This document shows positions 35,426 to 44,317 of a stretch of DNA of 64,000 nt, piece by piece. Numbering within the stretch: position 1 is the stretch's first letter; each line of letters opens with the position of its first letter. Where the stretch lies: positions 62,001 to 126,000 of the forward strand of contig JAFUZO010000042.1 in the NCBI GenBank assembly GCA_017476575.1, in the 5' to 3' direction. The notes beneath the pieces are model-generated. The model had not been told where the DNA came from. It saw nothing but the letters and a program-made list of their open reading frames with translations, and ran no database searches. The translations under genes and the position numbers were made by a program. This stretch comes from Bacteroidales bacterium. Lineage in GTDB: Bacteria; Bacteroidota; Bacteroidia; Bacteroidales; UBA932.

Positions 35426-38400
35426 TCATTCGGCAAGGGTTATGATGCCCGCCCAACCCCCGCCGGGGGCAAGGTGGATGTTGAACGTTCCGTCCGTAAC
35501 GGTGAAGCGGCGCTTCTGCCACGAGGTCGCATCCGTGGCTGCGTCGGCCCCGTCCTCCCACGCTTCGACCTCCGCAGCTGACCCCTCCGGCAGAGGAACG
35601 GTGACCTCCCTCTCCGACCAGTCCGTGAGCGCGCCCACATACCACACGGAGCCGCTGCGCCGGGCCGTCACGATGTACTGCCCCACGCTGCCGTCGAGCA
35701 CGCGCGTCTCGTCCCACACCGTGGGCACGCGGTAGAGGAACTCCGCGCACTGCGGCTCGGTTTCATAGCGGAGCGGGCTGTCGCAAAGCATCTGGAGCGG
35801 AGCGTCGAACACCACGTATTCCGCCAGCTGGCGGCAGCGGGTCCCCTGCGACATGGGGCTGCACTTGTCGGGCACGAAACGCTCCCGCGTGGCGTTGAGG
35901 AAGGCCCCGGGCGTGTAGTCGGCGGGCCCGGCGAGGAAGCGGATGAAGGGAGCAGTGACATCGAATTCCACCATGTCGTAGTCCGGCAGCCTGCGCTTCC
36001 GCATCTGTTCGAGCCCGAAGATGCCTTCGTAGTTGAGAATGTTGGGAAAGCGTTTCTGCAGTCCGTCCGGCGGGGGACAGCCGTGGAAATCCACGACGAG
36101 ACGGTAGCGTGCGGCGGTTTCGGCGGCCCTGTACATGAACTCCTGCATGGGCTGGTCGTTCCGGTCGAGGAAATCGATCTTGAATCCCTTCACGCCGAGG
36201 GCGGAATAGTGGCTGCAAGCCTTTTCGATGTCCTTCGCGAAGGCGGTATAGCCCGCCCAGAGGATGATGCCCACGCCCTTTTCGGCACCGTAGCCTATGA
36301 TCTCGGGCAGGTCGATCCCGGGCACCACGGCGAAAAGGTCGTCAGCGTATTTCTGTGCCCACCCCTCGTCGAGAATGACATACTCCAGGCCATGCCGGGC
36401 GGCGAAATCAATGTAAGCCTTGTAGGTGGGGGTGTTTACGCCCGGGGTGAAGCCGTCGCCGTCGATGGCGTAGCCGTTCCACCATTCCCAGGCGACCTTG
36501 CCGGGCCGCACCCAGGAGAAATCTCCCTCCGGAGGGGGAGCGAGGCGCGTTACGAGGTCGTTTTCGGCAAGGGCCCTGTCCTCGCGTGCGATGCAGACGA
36601 CCCTCCACGGGAAGCTGCGGGCGCTTCCGTCGCAGGAGGCGATCCAATCTTCCCGCGCGGTTACAATTTTCTGAAGATGGTTGTGTCCGCCCTGCTCCTC
36701 TGCCTTCGGGTAGCCGGGGAAACGGCCTTCGAGGGCATCCCCGCAGGCTCCGAGGAACATCCCGGGGTAGGACACCACATCCGATTCGGCGACCACCATC
36801 CTTGCGCCCGGGGTGCCGGCCAGCAGGGGCGGGACTCCCAATCGGGAGCCGTCCCACAGCGGAAGCCAGGTGGAGGTGTAGACATTCTCGAAATCGTCTT
36901 GGAACGGGTCGCCGTTCTTGTGGGTGTAGGACACTTTCAGCGGGCAGCGCTCCCCGACCCGGAAGCGGGCCTGCTCGGAAAGGACCTTGTAGGGCCTGCG
37001 CCTGTCCGCTTTCCAGCGCCATGCCACGCCGTCGTCCTCCACACGGAGTTCGAGCGCGTGGCCCTTGTAGCGGAGGGTGAGGCTGCCGGGGCCTTCAACG
37101 ATTTCCCGGGGCTGCCCTTGACCGAAGGTGCTGCCGTCGGAGAGGGTCATGCCGATGGGAGAGGGGGCGATGAGGGGTGCTCCGTCCAGGGTTACGCTGT
37201 AGCGCAGGCCCTCGGGGGAGGCGTAGAGGGCGGCCCGTATGCGGCTGTCGGGAGAGTCCAGTTCCGCCGTGGGATGCCCGCATGGCGAAGGCGGGGCGGG
37301 AACGGGGGCGGTCGTAAGCCCGAAGCCGACATCGTAGGCGTTGCCGTCGGCATCGCGCCAGCAGTCCATGTCCATGGGTACATCCTCGGCCTGCGCCTCC
37401 ACGGTAAGCATGTCGGCGGGCATCTGCACGGGCAGCCGGCCACCGGCGGGGAAGGCCCCGGACAGCACATCCATGTAGGCCGCGCTGCGCACCCCGAAGG
37501 CCAGCAGCAGGGCGTCGGCCCAGGGCTCGAACTCCGGGATGAACGCGCGGGAGGCCGATGCGAGCACCACCACGGGTCGCTCTCCCATGAGCGCCTTGGT
37601 GTCCCGCACAAGGTCGAGGTCGCCGCTGTTCTCGGTGTGCACGGCCTTGCCCCGGTAACTGCGGTTGGCGGAGGCTTCCGCCAGGTCGCCTCCCGCTATG
37701 CTCACGGCCCGTGCCGTCGAAGCCATGTAGGGGGTGTATTGCAGCGAAATGGGCAGGTACCCTTCGGTGCGGGAGTAGCCTGTCCCCGGCACCGGTTCGC
37801 CGATGGCCACCAAAGCGAAATCGGCCTCCGAAGGGCTGGAGACGATGGTGTAGTGCTGTGCAACCACCGCCGTGTCGATGCTGTAGCCCGTATATGCGGG
37901 TTTCTTGAGCCGTCCGGTCATGCTGTAAACACCGGGGATATGCCGCTGCGGGACATACACCCGGAGCCCGTCCTTCAGCGGAACGACCCCGCCGTGGTTT
38001 TTCAGCAGCACGATGCTCTTTCGCTGGGCTTCCGCACCTGCGGCGTGGAGGGCCGGGTCGGTGAGGGTGGCCACCGCCTCCCGGACATCGCTGTAGGGGT
38101 TCTCGAAGAGGCCGATCCGGAAGAAAGATTCCAGCACCCGCTTCGCCGAGGCCTTGATGGCAGCGGCGGCCTGCCTTTCTCCCAGATACTCCTTCAGAAT
38201 GGCGTAGGCGGCTGTTTTGTCGGCAAGGCCCACATAGCCTCCGAGTTCGTCCACCCCGGCCTCCCAGATCAAGGCGATCCGCTGCGGAACGTCCAGGTGC
38301 TCAACCCCGTAGCACTTGCCTGCGGTCGTGAGCGGGTCGCCGTTGTAGTTGGAGGTGATGCCCCAGTCGGTGCAGACGATGCCCTCGAAGCCCGACCGGC

Positions 38401-39541
38401 GGCGCAGCAGGGAATCCACGATGAAAGCGTCGTAACTGTTGCCCACGCAGATACCCGAAGGGTTTCTCCCCCACGGCACCGTGTAGTAGGGCATCACGGC
38501 GGCCGCCTTTCCGGTGGGTCCCGCAAGGCGGAAAGCACCCTCGGTAAACGGCCTGATTTGCCCTTCGAGGTTGTCCCCGGGGTAGACGGCATATTTCCCG
38601 ATGGAGAGATGGGCGTCGCGCCCGGCCTCTCCGCAACCGCCGCCGGGCCAATGCTTGACCATGCAGTTGACCGAAAGGGCGCCCCAGCCGTCCTGGCTGC
38701 CGGGGGTGGTCTGGAAGCCGTCGATATAGGCCCTTGTCATGGCCGTGACCAGTTCAGGACACTCCCCGAATGTGCCCGGGACACGCCTCCAGCGGGGGTC
38801 GCTCGCCAGGTCGGCCTGGGGAGAGAGCGCCGTGCCGAAGCCGAGCGCGCGGTATTCCCGGCTCACCGTCTCGCCGAAGCGGCGTGCCACCTCCGGGTCG
38901 AAAGTGGCGGCAAGCCCGAGCGGGGTGGGCCATTCCGATCCCATCTCGCCCGAACCGGCGTTGTATTCGTCCGTGGCGAGGATTTCGTTGCGGGGGTCGC
39001 TGCTGTTGCAGGACGGGATGGCGAAGGGCAGGCTCTCGCACAGCGTCTGCAGATGGTTGTTCCACTCTGCAATGACCCTCGGGGATTCCGCATGGGCAAG
39101 GAGGATCTGTCTCGCACCGTCCTCCGTGACGGCCCGCCGGGTATGGTCTGACAGGTCGGATGCCGCCGCTCCGCTCTCTGCGTAGGGCTTCCCGCCGTAG
39201 GTGATGCCGCTGACGCTCATGGAGGCGTATCCCGGGACATTGGTGGTGAACCCGTTGGAAAGCAGGGCGAGGAGCATGCTGTCGGGCAGTTGCGAGACGA
39301 GGTCGGCGGCCCTTTCTGCGGGAGAGAGCCGCCAGTCCTCGAAAGGGTCGAGCCAGCCGTTGCGGTTGTGGTCCTTGAACGCCCGTCCCCGCAGCGTCAG
39401 CACGGGAAGTTCGCTGTAACCGAGCTGCGGACCGCGGGGCTGGTCGAGGCGCGTCCATCCGTAAGTTGTGTCTTCTGTGTGGATCCCGGTGCAGGACAGG
39501 GCGAGCAGCAGGGCGAGAGAGAGTGCGGAGCGTTTCTTCAT
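35426..39541 (-). CDS. GH3-GH97 fusion glycoside hydrolase (lipoprotein)
   Basis: A 1371-residue protein with two complete glycosidase modules. The start at 39541 (MKKRSALSLALLLALSC) gives a lipobox and overlaps the previous stop by one base. Residues about 30-800 are a GH3 enzyme: 'CMVKHWPGGGCGEAGRDAH' (KH motif) and 'FEGIVCTDWGITSNY', predicted nucleophile Asp392, followed by the (alpha/beta)6 domain. Residues about 820-1371 are GH97: a beta-sandwich, 'VAWEWWNGYAIDGDGF', the barrel 'YVILDEGWAQKY' and 'VKGFKIDFLDRNDQ', where Asp1124 fits the nucleophile of retaining alpha-galactosidase-type GH97, and 'VVDFHGCPPPDGLQKRFPNI'. The pairing would cut a beta-linked and an alpha-linked sugar from the same substrate. 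It is the last gene of the operon; the 269 bases after it hold nothing I recognise. Confidence 0.9.
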   Translation of the reverse strand: MKKRSALSLALLLALSCTGIHTEDTTYGWTRLDQPRGPQLGYSELPVLTLRGRAFKDHNRNGWLDPFEDWRLSPAERAADLVSQLPDSMLLALLSNGFTTNVPGYASMSVSGITYGGKPYAESGAAASDLSDHTRRAVTEDGARQILLAHAESPRVIAEWNNHLQTLCESLPFAIPSCNSSDPRNEILATDEYNAGSGEMGSEWPTPLGLAATFDPEVARRFGETVSREYRALGFGTALSPQADLASDPRWRRVPGTFGECPELVTAMTRAYIDGFQTTPGSQDGWGALSVNCMVKHWPGGGCGEAGRDAHLSIGKYAVYPGDNLEGQIRPFTEGAFRLAGPTGKAAAVMPYYTVPWGRNPSGICVGNSYDAFIVDSLLRRRSGFEGIVCTDWGITSNYNGDPLTTAGKCYGVEHLDVPQRIALIWEAGVDELGGYVGLADKTAAYAILKEYLGERQAAAAIKASAKRVLESFFRIGLFENPYSDVREAVATLTDPALHAAGAEAQRKSIVLLKNHGGVVPLKDGLRVYVPQRHIPGVYSMTGRLKKPAYTGYSIDTAVVAQHYTIVSSPSEADFALVAIGEPVPGTGYSRTEGYLPISLQYTPYMASTARAVSIAGGDLAEASANRSYRGKAVHTENSGDLDLVRDTKALMGERPVVVLASASRAFIPEFEPWADALLLAFGVRSAAYMDVLSGAFPAGGRLPVQMPADMLTVEAQAEDVPMDMDCWRDADGNAYDVGFGLTTAPVPAPPSPCGHPTAELDSPDSRIRAALYASPEGLRYSVTLDGAPLIAPSPIGMTLSDGSTFGQGQPREIVEGPGSLTLRYKGHALELRVEDDGVAWRWKADRRRPYKVLSEQARFRVGERCPLKVSYTHKNGDPFQDDFENVYTSTWLPLWDGSRLGVPPLLAGTPGARMVVAESDVVSYPGMFLGACGDALEGRFPGYPKAEEQGGHNHLQKIVTAREDWIASCDGSARSFPWRVVCIAREDRALAENDLVTRLAPPPEGDFSWVRPGKVAWEWWNGYAIDGDGFTPGVNTPTYKAYIDFAARHGLEYVILDEGWAQKYADDLFAVVPGIDLPEIIGYGAEKGVGIILWAGYTAFAKDIEKACSHYSALGVKGFKIDFLDRNDQPMQEFMYRAAETAARYRLVVDFHGCPPPDGLQKRFPNILNYEGIFGLEQMRKRRLPDYDMVEFDVTAPFIRFLAGPADYTPGAFLNATRERFVPDKCSPMSQGTRCRQLAEYVVFDAPLQMLCDSPLRYETEPQCAEFLYRVPTVWDETRVLDGSVGQYIVTARRSGSVWYVGALTDWSEREVTVPLPEGSAAEVEAWEDGADAATDATSWQKRRFTVTDGTFNIHLAPGGGWAGIITLAE

Positions 39542-41334
39542 CAGTGTACGGTAACTGTTCCCGTAACGGTGCAGTCGGTCTCGGAATGGGAGGTGGTGCT
39601 GTAGAGACCGGTCACGGGTTTTGCGTAAATGGTTGAGTGTGAAGGAATATCTATGTCTATACTGCCCGAGAAGGAGCAGCCGCTGACGCTGATGCCGGTG
39701 ACGGCGCTGCCGTCGTTCTGCGCCCATCCGAGGATGCCGCCGGCCCTGATGACGTCCGCTGACGGCCCGTTTCCGATGATGGTGCCGGAATTGGAGCAGC
39801 CTGCCACGGAGCCTGTCTTGACGCTCCCGGCGATGCCGCCGATGTTCTGTGCCGCCGTCGCCGGGGCCTTGAAATGGATGGTCCCGGAGAACGAGCAGTC
39901 TTCGAAATCGTCGATGCTGTAGCCCGCGATGCCTCCTATGTAGAGTTCTCCCGACACCGCCGCGGACGAATCCACGGTGAGGCTTCCGGAGAAACGGTTC
40001 CCCGAAAGGACGCTCGTATGCACGGGGTCGAAATGTCCCACGATGCCCCCGACATGAGCCGACAGCACCTGCCCGCCTAAGGTGATGGAGCCTTCGCTCC
40101 GGCAGCCACGGATCTGGACGATATCGTTGGCCGCATAGGCCCTGCCCATGATTCCGCCGGCCTGGATGTCGGCGCTTCCGTCCCCGATCACCGTGATTTC
40201 AGTCGCGCTGACGCAGTTCTCCACGGTCCCGCGCGGGGCGTAACCGGCAACGGCACCCACCCGCACGACCTTTCCCCATTGGTGGTAGGTGATGCTCCCC
40301 CCGGTGACGCAGGAGGAGACCAGGCCCCGGGTGTAGATGCGGTTGGCAACCATGCCGGCCCAATAGATGTCGGCATCCCCCACGATGTCGTCTTTCGAGG
40401 AGATCGAGATGGCGGAATCGAGGGTGAGGTTCCTGATGCCGCCGACGAGTTCGTTCGCCAGCGCCTTCTGCAGCCCCGAGATGCGGTAGCCTCCGCCGTC
40501 AAAATCGCCGGAGAAGCCTTCGAGCGGGCTCCAGGTGGCATCTCCCGCAATGTCGGCGGTGAGCCGGGCCTCCAGGTAGTTCTCCCCGGCGGCGACCCGT
40601 TCGGCAAAGGCTTTCAGTTCGGCGTAGGAGCCTATGGCCGTGAAGGTCCCGGCGTTCGCCTCGAACTGGGTCTGAGGGAGTTCATAGACCTTTCCGGCCT
40701 GCAGGCGCTCCCCGGTGAAGGCGCTGAGGTTCATCTTCTCACCCGAAGCGGTATAGACATGCACGATGATGCCGTTCTCGAAATGGCCGGGGTCGAGGGC
40801 GATGTGGAATACCTTGCCCCCGCTGACGTCGATGCCGCCGCCCGGGATGGTGAGTTGCACTGGTGTGCCGCCGCTGACGGAGATCCCGGCCACGCGGACG
40901 CTCCCGCTGAGGGGAAGGCGCAGGATGCAGGAGCGGTGCCTCATGATGAAGGACCGCTGCGAACTCTCGGCAAACAGGGGGGCGCAGAAATTCCCCACCC
41001 CCCCTTCGGAATACGCCTGGACGGCGGGGACGGCGCCTCCGTAGGTGATACTGTAGGGGGCTTGCAGGCTTTCCGCAAAGCGGAAGACGGCCCTGGTCTT
41101 TCCGGCATCGGAAGCGGAAAGGGGCCTTGACAGCACTCCGTTCACGCTGATGCAATCGCCTTCGCTCCACAGGACGGGGTAGAGGCCCGCGGCCTTCTCT
41201 CCCAGCGTGGTGCGGGTCTCCGCCTGCGGCATGAGGGCTTCAAGGGTGAATTCCCGCTGCTCCGCCGGACCCTCCTTTGCGCAGGAGAGCAGCATCAGCA
41301 GGACGGCAAGTAGAGGTAAAGACTGTTTCATCAT
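39541..41334 (-). CDS. Fimbrillin-like lipoprotein with GLUG/beta-helix repeats
   Basis: A 597-residue lipoprotein (lipobox 'LMLLSC', Cys18). The N-terminal ~220 residues look fimbrillin-like: 'TRTTLGEKAAGLYPVLWSEG' and 'DCISVNGVLS' match the 'TRT.....W..gD.I.v' start of these proteins. The remainder is a series of beta repeats such as 'GGIAGYSIDDFEDCSFSGTI', 'GGIMGRAYAANDIVQIRGC' and 'GGILGWAQNDGSAVTGISVS', the pattern of GLUG-type motifs forming a parallel beta structure. It is probably an extended surface protein. Its stop overlaps the GH3-GH97 start (TGATG), and its own start is one base from the EEP gene stop. Confidence 0.75.
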   Translation of the reverse strand: MMKQSLPLLAVLLMLLSCAKEGPAEQREFTLEALMPQAETRTTLGEKAAGLYPVLWSEGDCISVNGVLSRPLSASDAGKTRAVFRFAESLQAPYSITYGGAVPAVQAYSEGGVGNFCAPLFAESSQRSFIMRHRSCILRLPLSGSVRVAGISVSGGTPVQLTIPGGGIDVSGGKVFHIALDPGHFENGIIVHVYTASGEKMNLSAFTGERLQAGKVYELPQTQFEANAGTFTAIGSYAELKAFAERVAAGENYLEARLTADIAGDATWSPLEGFSGDFDGGGYRISGLQKALANELVGGIRNLTLDSAISISSKDDIVGDADIYWAGMVANRIYTRGLVSSCVTGGSITYHQWGKVVRVGAVAGYAPRGTVENCVSATEITVIGDGSADIQAGGIMGRAYAANDIVQIRGCRSEGSITLGGQVLSAHVGGIVGHFDPVHTSVLSGNRFSGSLTVDSSAAVSGELYIGGIAGYSIDDFEDCSFSGTIHFKAPATAAQNIGGIAGSVKTGSVAGCSNSGTIIGNGPSADVIRAGGILGWAQNDGSAVTGISVSGCSFSGSIDIDIPSHSTIYAKPVTGLYSTTSHSETDCTVTGTVTVH

Positions 41335-41335
41335 C

Positions 41336-42490
41336 CTAGAAATTGAGTATGACCTTGATAGGGAAATGGTCGGAGGGCCAATGCAGGGAGCCGTCCGCCG
41401 TCGCGAAGGTCTCCCTTCCCACCTTGTAGAGGGACGGGGTGAACCCGTGGATGAGGATATGGTCGGGCCTCCAGGAGCTGAGGCCTCCCGTCTCGTTCTT
41501 GTTCGCGTTCATGGTGCCCTTGTTGATCCGGTCCATGTAGGACAGCGTGCCGTCCGCGAGCATGGTTTCGTAGACATCGGCCCAGATGCCGGAGCGGAGG
41601 ATGTCGTAGGCCTCCCCGGCGTCGGTGTTCATGTCCCCGACAATCACCGAGGGCAGGCTCTCGGGGGCCACCATGGGGGCCAGCCAACCGATGAGTTCGC
41701 TGGCGTTGCGCCGCTGCGGCATCCCCGGGTCGTCCGTGTTCCCCGCGTTGGGAAGGTCGAGATGGGTGACGATGAACACGAACTGCCTTCCGCTTGCCTT
41801 GTGGGTGAACCGGGCCCATGTGGCGGTGCGCTGGGTGCCTATCTTGTCCCAATCCGGGTCGTCCTTCGGGGCCGTGGCCCGGGTGCCGGTGAGCCATCTG
41901 CGCCCGTGGGACACGAGTGTCAGTTCGGAGGGCTTGTAGAGGATGGCATCCGTGGTCCCGAGTGCCTTGTTGGAGGTGTTGTCCGGAAAATTCTTGTCGT
42001 AGGTGGTGGTGCCGCCGTTGTAGATGACCCACGAATAGTCCGGCAGCAGGGGATTGAGTGTGTGCAGGTTGCCGTCGTAGTCGTTGGAGGGCGGCGTGAC
42101 GGTCGTGTGGAACACGATGTTGCTGACCTCCTGCAAGCCGATGACATCGCAGTCGAGGTAGTGTATCATGTCGGCCACGGCAAGGTAGCTGTTGGCCCAT
42201 GAGCGCTGGTCCGACACGGTGGGATCGCCGGCCATGACATTCCTGCGGGGCGCAGGTGCCCAGATATTGAAGGTTCCGGCCTTGATGCAGACCTCCTCCG
42301 AGGCTTCCCTGGCTCCCATGCCGAGGACGCCGGCCTGCCCGTCTCCCTCGGTTTCGAGAGCCTCCCCGGAGAAAACGTCGGCAGAGGCCTCCGTCCCCGG
42401 GTCGGAACGGCCTCTTTCGGACTGCTCATGCTTGCCGCAGGAGGACAGCAGGAGCAGGGCGATGAACAGGAGGTATGTCTTGTTTTTCAT
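41336..42490 (-). CDS. Endonuclease/exonuclease/phosphatase (EEP) family lipoprotein
   Basis: A 384-residue lipoprotein (lipobox 'LLLSSC', Cys18) with a single EEP (DNase I-like) domain after a ~50-residue linker. The catalytic residues are all present: Glu121 in 'DVIGLQEVSN', 'FIVTHLDLPN', Asp286 and Asn288 in 'VIVGDMNTD', 'WRPDHILIHGF', and Asp374-His375 in 'WPSDHFPI'. These enzymes use a divalent metal to cut phosphodiester or phosphomonoester bonds in nucleic acids, lipids or inositol phosphates; the substrate cannot be told. The lipid anchor and PUL-like operon place it in the cell envelope. The ATG overlaps the stop of the upstream gene (ATGA). Confidence 0.88.
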   Translation of the reverse strand: MKNKTYLLFIALLLLSSCGKHEQSERGRSDPGTEASADVFSGEALETEGDGQAGVLGMGAREASEEVCIKAGTFNIWAPAPRRNVMAGDPTVSDQRSWANSYLAVADMIHYLDCDVIGLQEVSNIVFHTTVTPPSNDYDGNLHTLNPLLPDYSWVIYNGGTTTYDKNFPDNTSNKALGTTDAILYKPSELTLVSHGRRWLTGTRATAPKDDPDWDKIGTQRTATWARFTHKASGRQFVFIVTHLDLPNAGNTDDPGMPQRRNASELIGWLAPMVAPESLPSVIVGDMNTDAGEAYDILRSGIWADVYETMLADGTLSYMDRINKGTMNANKNETGGLSSWRPDHILIHGFTPSLYKVGRETFATADGSLHWPSDHFPIKVILNF

Positions 42491-43311
42491 GGTTCAAAAT
42501 CTACGGTTTGTCCGTCAAGCCCTTCAAGGCTGCATTCGATGTCCCCGTCGGAGGGCTCTTCCTCGAAACTGAAATCGAGTTCCTCCGGCTGGTACATGCG
42601 GCCCTTTACGAGCGTCCTTCCGGTGGCGAAGTACCATTTCCGGGCGTATCCGTCGGGCGCCTCCGCCTTCAGCACGAGCCCCTCGGCGTATGTTCCGGGA
42701 GCGAAGAAGAAGTAAAACGGCACGGTGGCAGAGATATCTGGCGGAGAGGAGAAGGTATGGCTGATGCTTGTCCAGGCTGAAACGGGGGAGAGGCTGCCGT
42801 TCTCGAAATCCACCGAGAAGGTCCCGGCGAGCGCTTCCTCTCCGGGGGCGGAAAGGCTCAACGAAGCCAGGGAGAGTCCGCCGTGGAGAAGCACCCTCAG
42901 TCCGCAGCCGAGCTGGTGGAGCGTGAACGACTCCGTAAGGCTGCTTCCGCTGGCGTACATGGCGGGGACGGTTCCGTCGAGGATGGCTTTTCCGTCAGCG
43001 TTTCCCGGGTAAAGCAGCTGGTAGGGAGCGTCGCCCGGGAAGTCCGTGAAGGAGAAGGTGGCCCGGGTGTCGCCTGCCGATCCGGCCGGGAGGGGGGAAC
43101 TGAGGCTCCCGTTGAGGCTGATCCGGTCGCCTTCCTGCCACAGCACGGGGAAACTGCTTCCCGCCGCTCCTGCGACCATCGCCCTCGTGAAGGAGGCTTC
43201 GGTGCTGACATCCAGCACGATGCTCCCTCGGCTGGGCCTCTCCGCCCCGTCTTTGCCACAGGAAGGAAGCATCAGTGCCGCGAGGATGCTTATGTAAAGA
43301 AACTTTTTCAT
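42487..43311 (-). CDS. Short fimbrillin-like lipoprotein
   Basis: A 274-residue lipoprotein (lipobox 'LMLPSC', Cys18) made of the fimbrillin-like beta-sandwich only, without the beta-helix seen in its larger relatives. 'SFPVLWQEGDRISLNGSLSS' is nearly the same as 'YPVLWSEGDCISVNGVLSR' in the 39541-41334 protein, which shows direct paralogy within the operon. The end 'LVKGRMYQPEELDFSFEEEP' is the usual last strand followed by an acidic tail. Function unknown; perhaps a subunit or anchor for surface assembly of the neighbouring enzymes. It overlaps the next gene by four bases. Confidence 0.75.
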   Translation of the reverse strand: MKKFLYISILAALMLPSCGKDGAERPSRGSIVLDVSTEASFTRAMVAGAAGSSFPVLWQEGDRISLNGSLSSPLPAGSAGDTRATFSFTDFPGDAPYQLLYPGNADGKAILDGTVPAMYASGSSLTESFTLHQLGCGLRVLLHGGLSLASLSLSAPGEEALAGTFSVDFENGSLSPVSAWTSISHTFSSPPDISATVPFYFFFAPGTYAEGLVLKAEAPDGYARKWYFATGRTLVKGRMYQPEELDFSFEEEPSDGDIECSLEGLDGQTVDFEP

Positions 43312-43324
43312 GGAGCATGGTTTT

Positions 43325-44314
43325 TCAGTAACCCAGTCCGGCCACCACGGGAAAATGCAGGGCCGGGTAGTGGAGGGAACCGTCTGCGGTGGGGTATTTC
43401 CTGCGCAGTACGGAGTAGGACTTTACGCTGAAGCCGTCCTCGAGGATATGGTCGGGCCGTCCCCCCTGCCATTTCGTTTCGTCGTTCGAGTTGCAGGTGT
43501 CTTTCACTTTCACGGCCTCCTCGCCCAGGGACCCCTCCTCTTGCAGGCGGTCGTGGACGTCGAACCACAGCGAGCCGGTGAGTTCCTTGTAGCCGTCGTG
43601 CGACGGGGCGTTGTGTGCGTTGAGGGCGATGATGGACGGCATTCCCTCCGGAACGATGTCGTTCCGCATGAGTTCCACGAGGTTGCGGCAGTTTGCCAGG
43701 TTGATTTCGTGGTATACCACACGCTGCCCCTTGTCGTACTGGGTGGGCCCGTTGGGGGCCGCGCTGGCGAAGAGGAGTTCCCGTCCGGCCAGGCGGTCGT
43801 AGAGCCGCACCCACATGACCGAGGCGTTGGCGTTGCCGTACTTCAGTTCTTTAGCCCTTCCGGGCTTGTCGTAGATGCCGCTGAGCCAATGGATCCCGTA
43901 GTCGCGGAGTTCAAAGCGCGAGGCCCGCCAGATGACGCCGTTGCCGTTGGACACCGGCCCCTCGAGCGGGAAATTGGGGTTGGTGTTGCTCAATACGAGC
44001 CAGTCGTAGTCGCCCCCGCGTCTGCGGATGATGTCGATGAGCGGTTCCACCCCGTCACGCCTGCCGGCGATGCTGTCACAGACATCCTGGATGCCGAGGA
44101 TGTCGCAGTCAGCATCCAGGATGGCATCGGCTACGGCTGCGGCGCTGTTGCACCACATCCTCTGCGCAGACAGGGCTCCCTTTTCAACCTGCACCCTGCG
44201 GTTGAAAGAGTTGCCGATCTCGTAGGTGCCGGCCTTCAGCGGGCTCCTGCCTTTCTTTTGGGCCGTCATGGGAAGAGACAGCAGGATCAGGACCAATGGC
44301 AGTAACTTTTTCAT
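43325..44314 (-). CDS. EEP-family protein with catalytic residues replaced (probable pseudoenzyme)
   Basis: A 329-residue secreted protein (signal 'MKKLLPLVLILLSLPMTAQ', no lipobox) that aligns throughout with the EEP domains encoded on either side. The catalytic positions differ: the metal-binding Glu is Asp77 ('DILGIQDVCD'), the 'THL' motif reads 'ASAAP', the 'GDxN' motif reads 'LNAH' (231-234), and the final 'SDH' reads 'ALH' (318-320). Only 'RPDHI' (286-290) is kept. The frame is intact, the fold seems complete, and the gene is embedded in the operon (13 bases before the next start), so it is likely expressed as a non-catalytic binding or regulatory subunit rather than being a dead gene. 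Confidence 0.85.
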   Translation of the reverse strand: MKKLLPLVLILLSLPMTAQKKGRSPLKAGTYEIGNSFNRRVQVEKGALSAQRMWCNSAAAVADAILDADCDILGIQDVCDSIAGRRDGVEPLIDIIRRRGGDYDWLVLSNTNPNFPLEGPVSNGNGVIWRASRFELRDYGIHWLSGIYDKPGRAKELKYGNANASVMWVRLYDRLAGRELLFASAAPNGPTQYDKGQRVVYHEINLANCRNLVELMRNDIVPEGMPSIIALNAHNAPSHDGYKELTGSLWFDVHDRLQEEGSLGEEAVKVKDTCNSNDETKWQGGRPDHILEDGFSVKSYSVLRRKYPTADGSLHYPALHFPVVAGLGY

Positions 44315-44317
44315 GGT

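Noticed and set aside
36083..39151. A + strand open frame of 1022 codons opposite the GH3-GH97 gene
   Set aside because: No signal peptide, domain or promoter; the complementary frame encodes two complete glycosidase modules.
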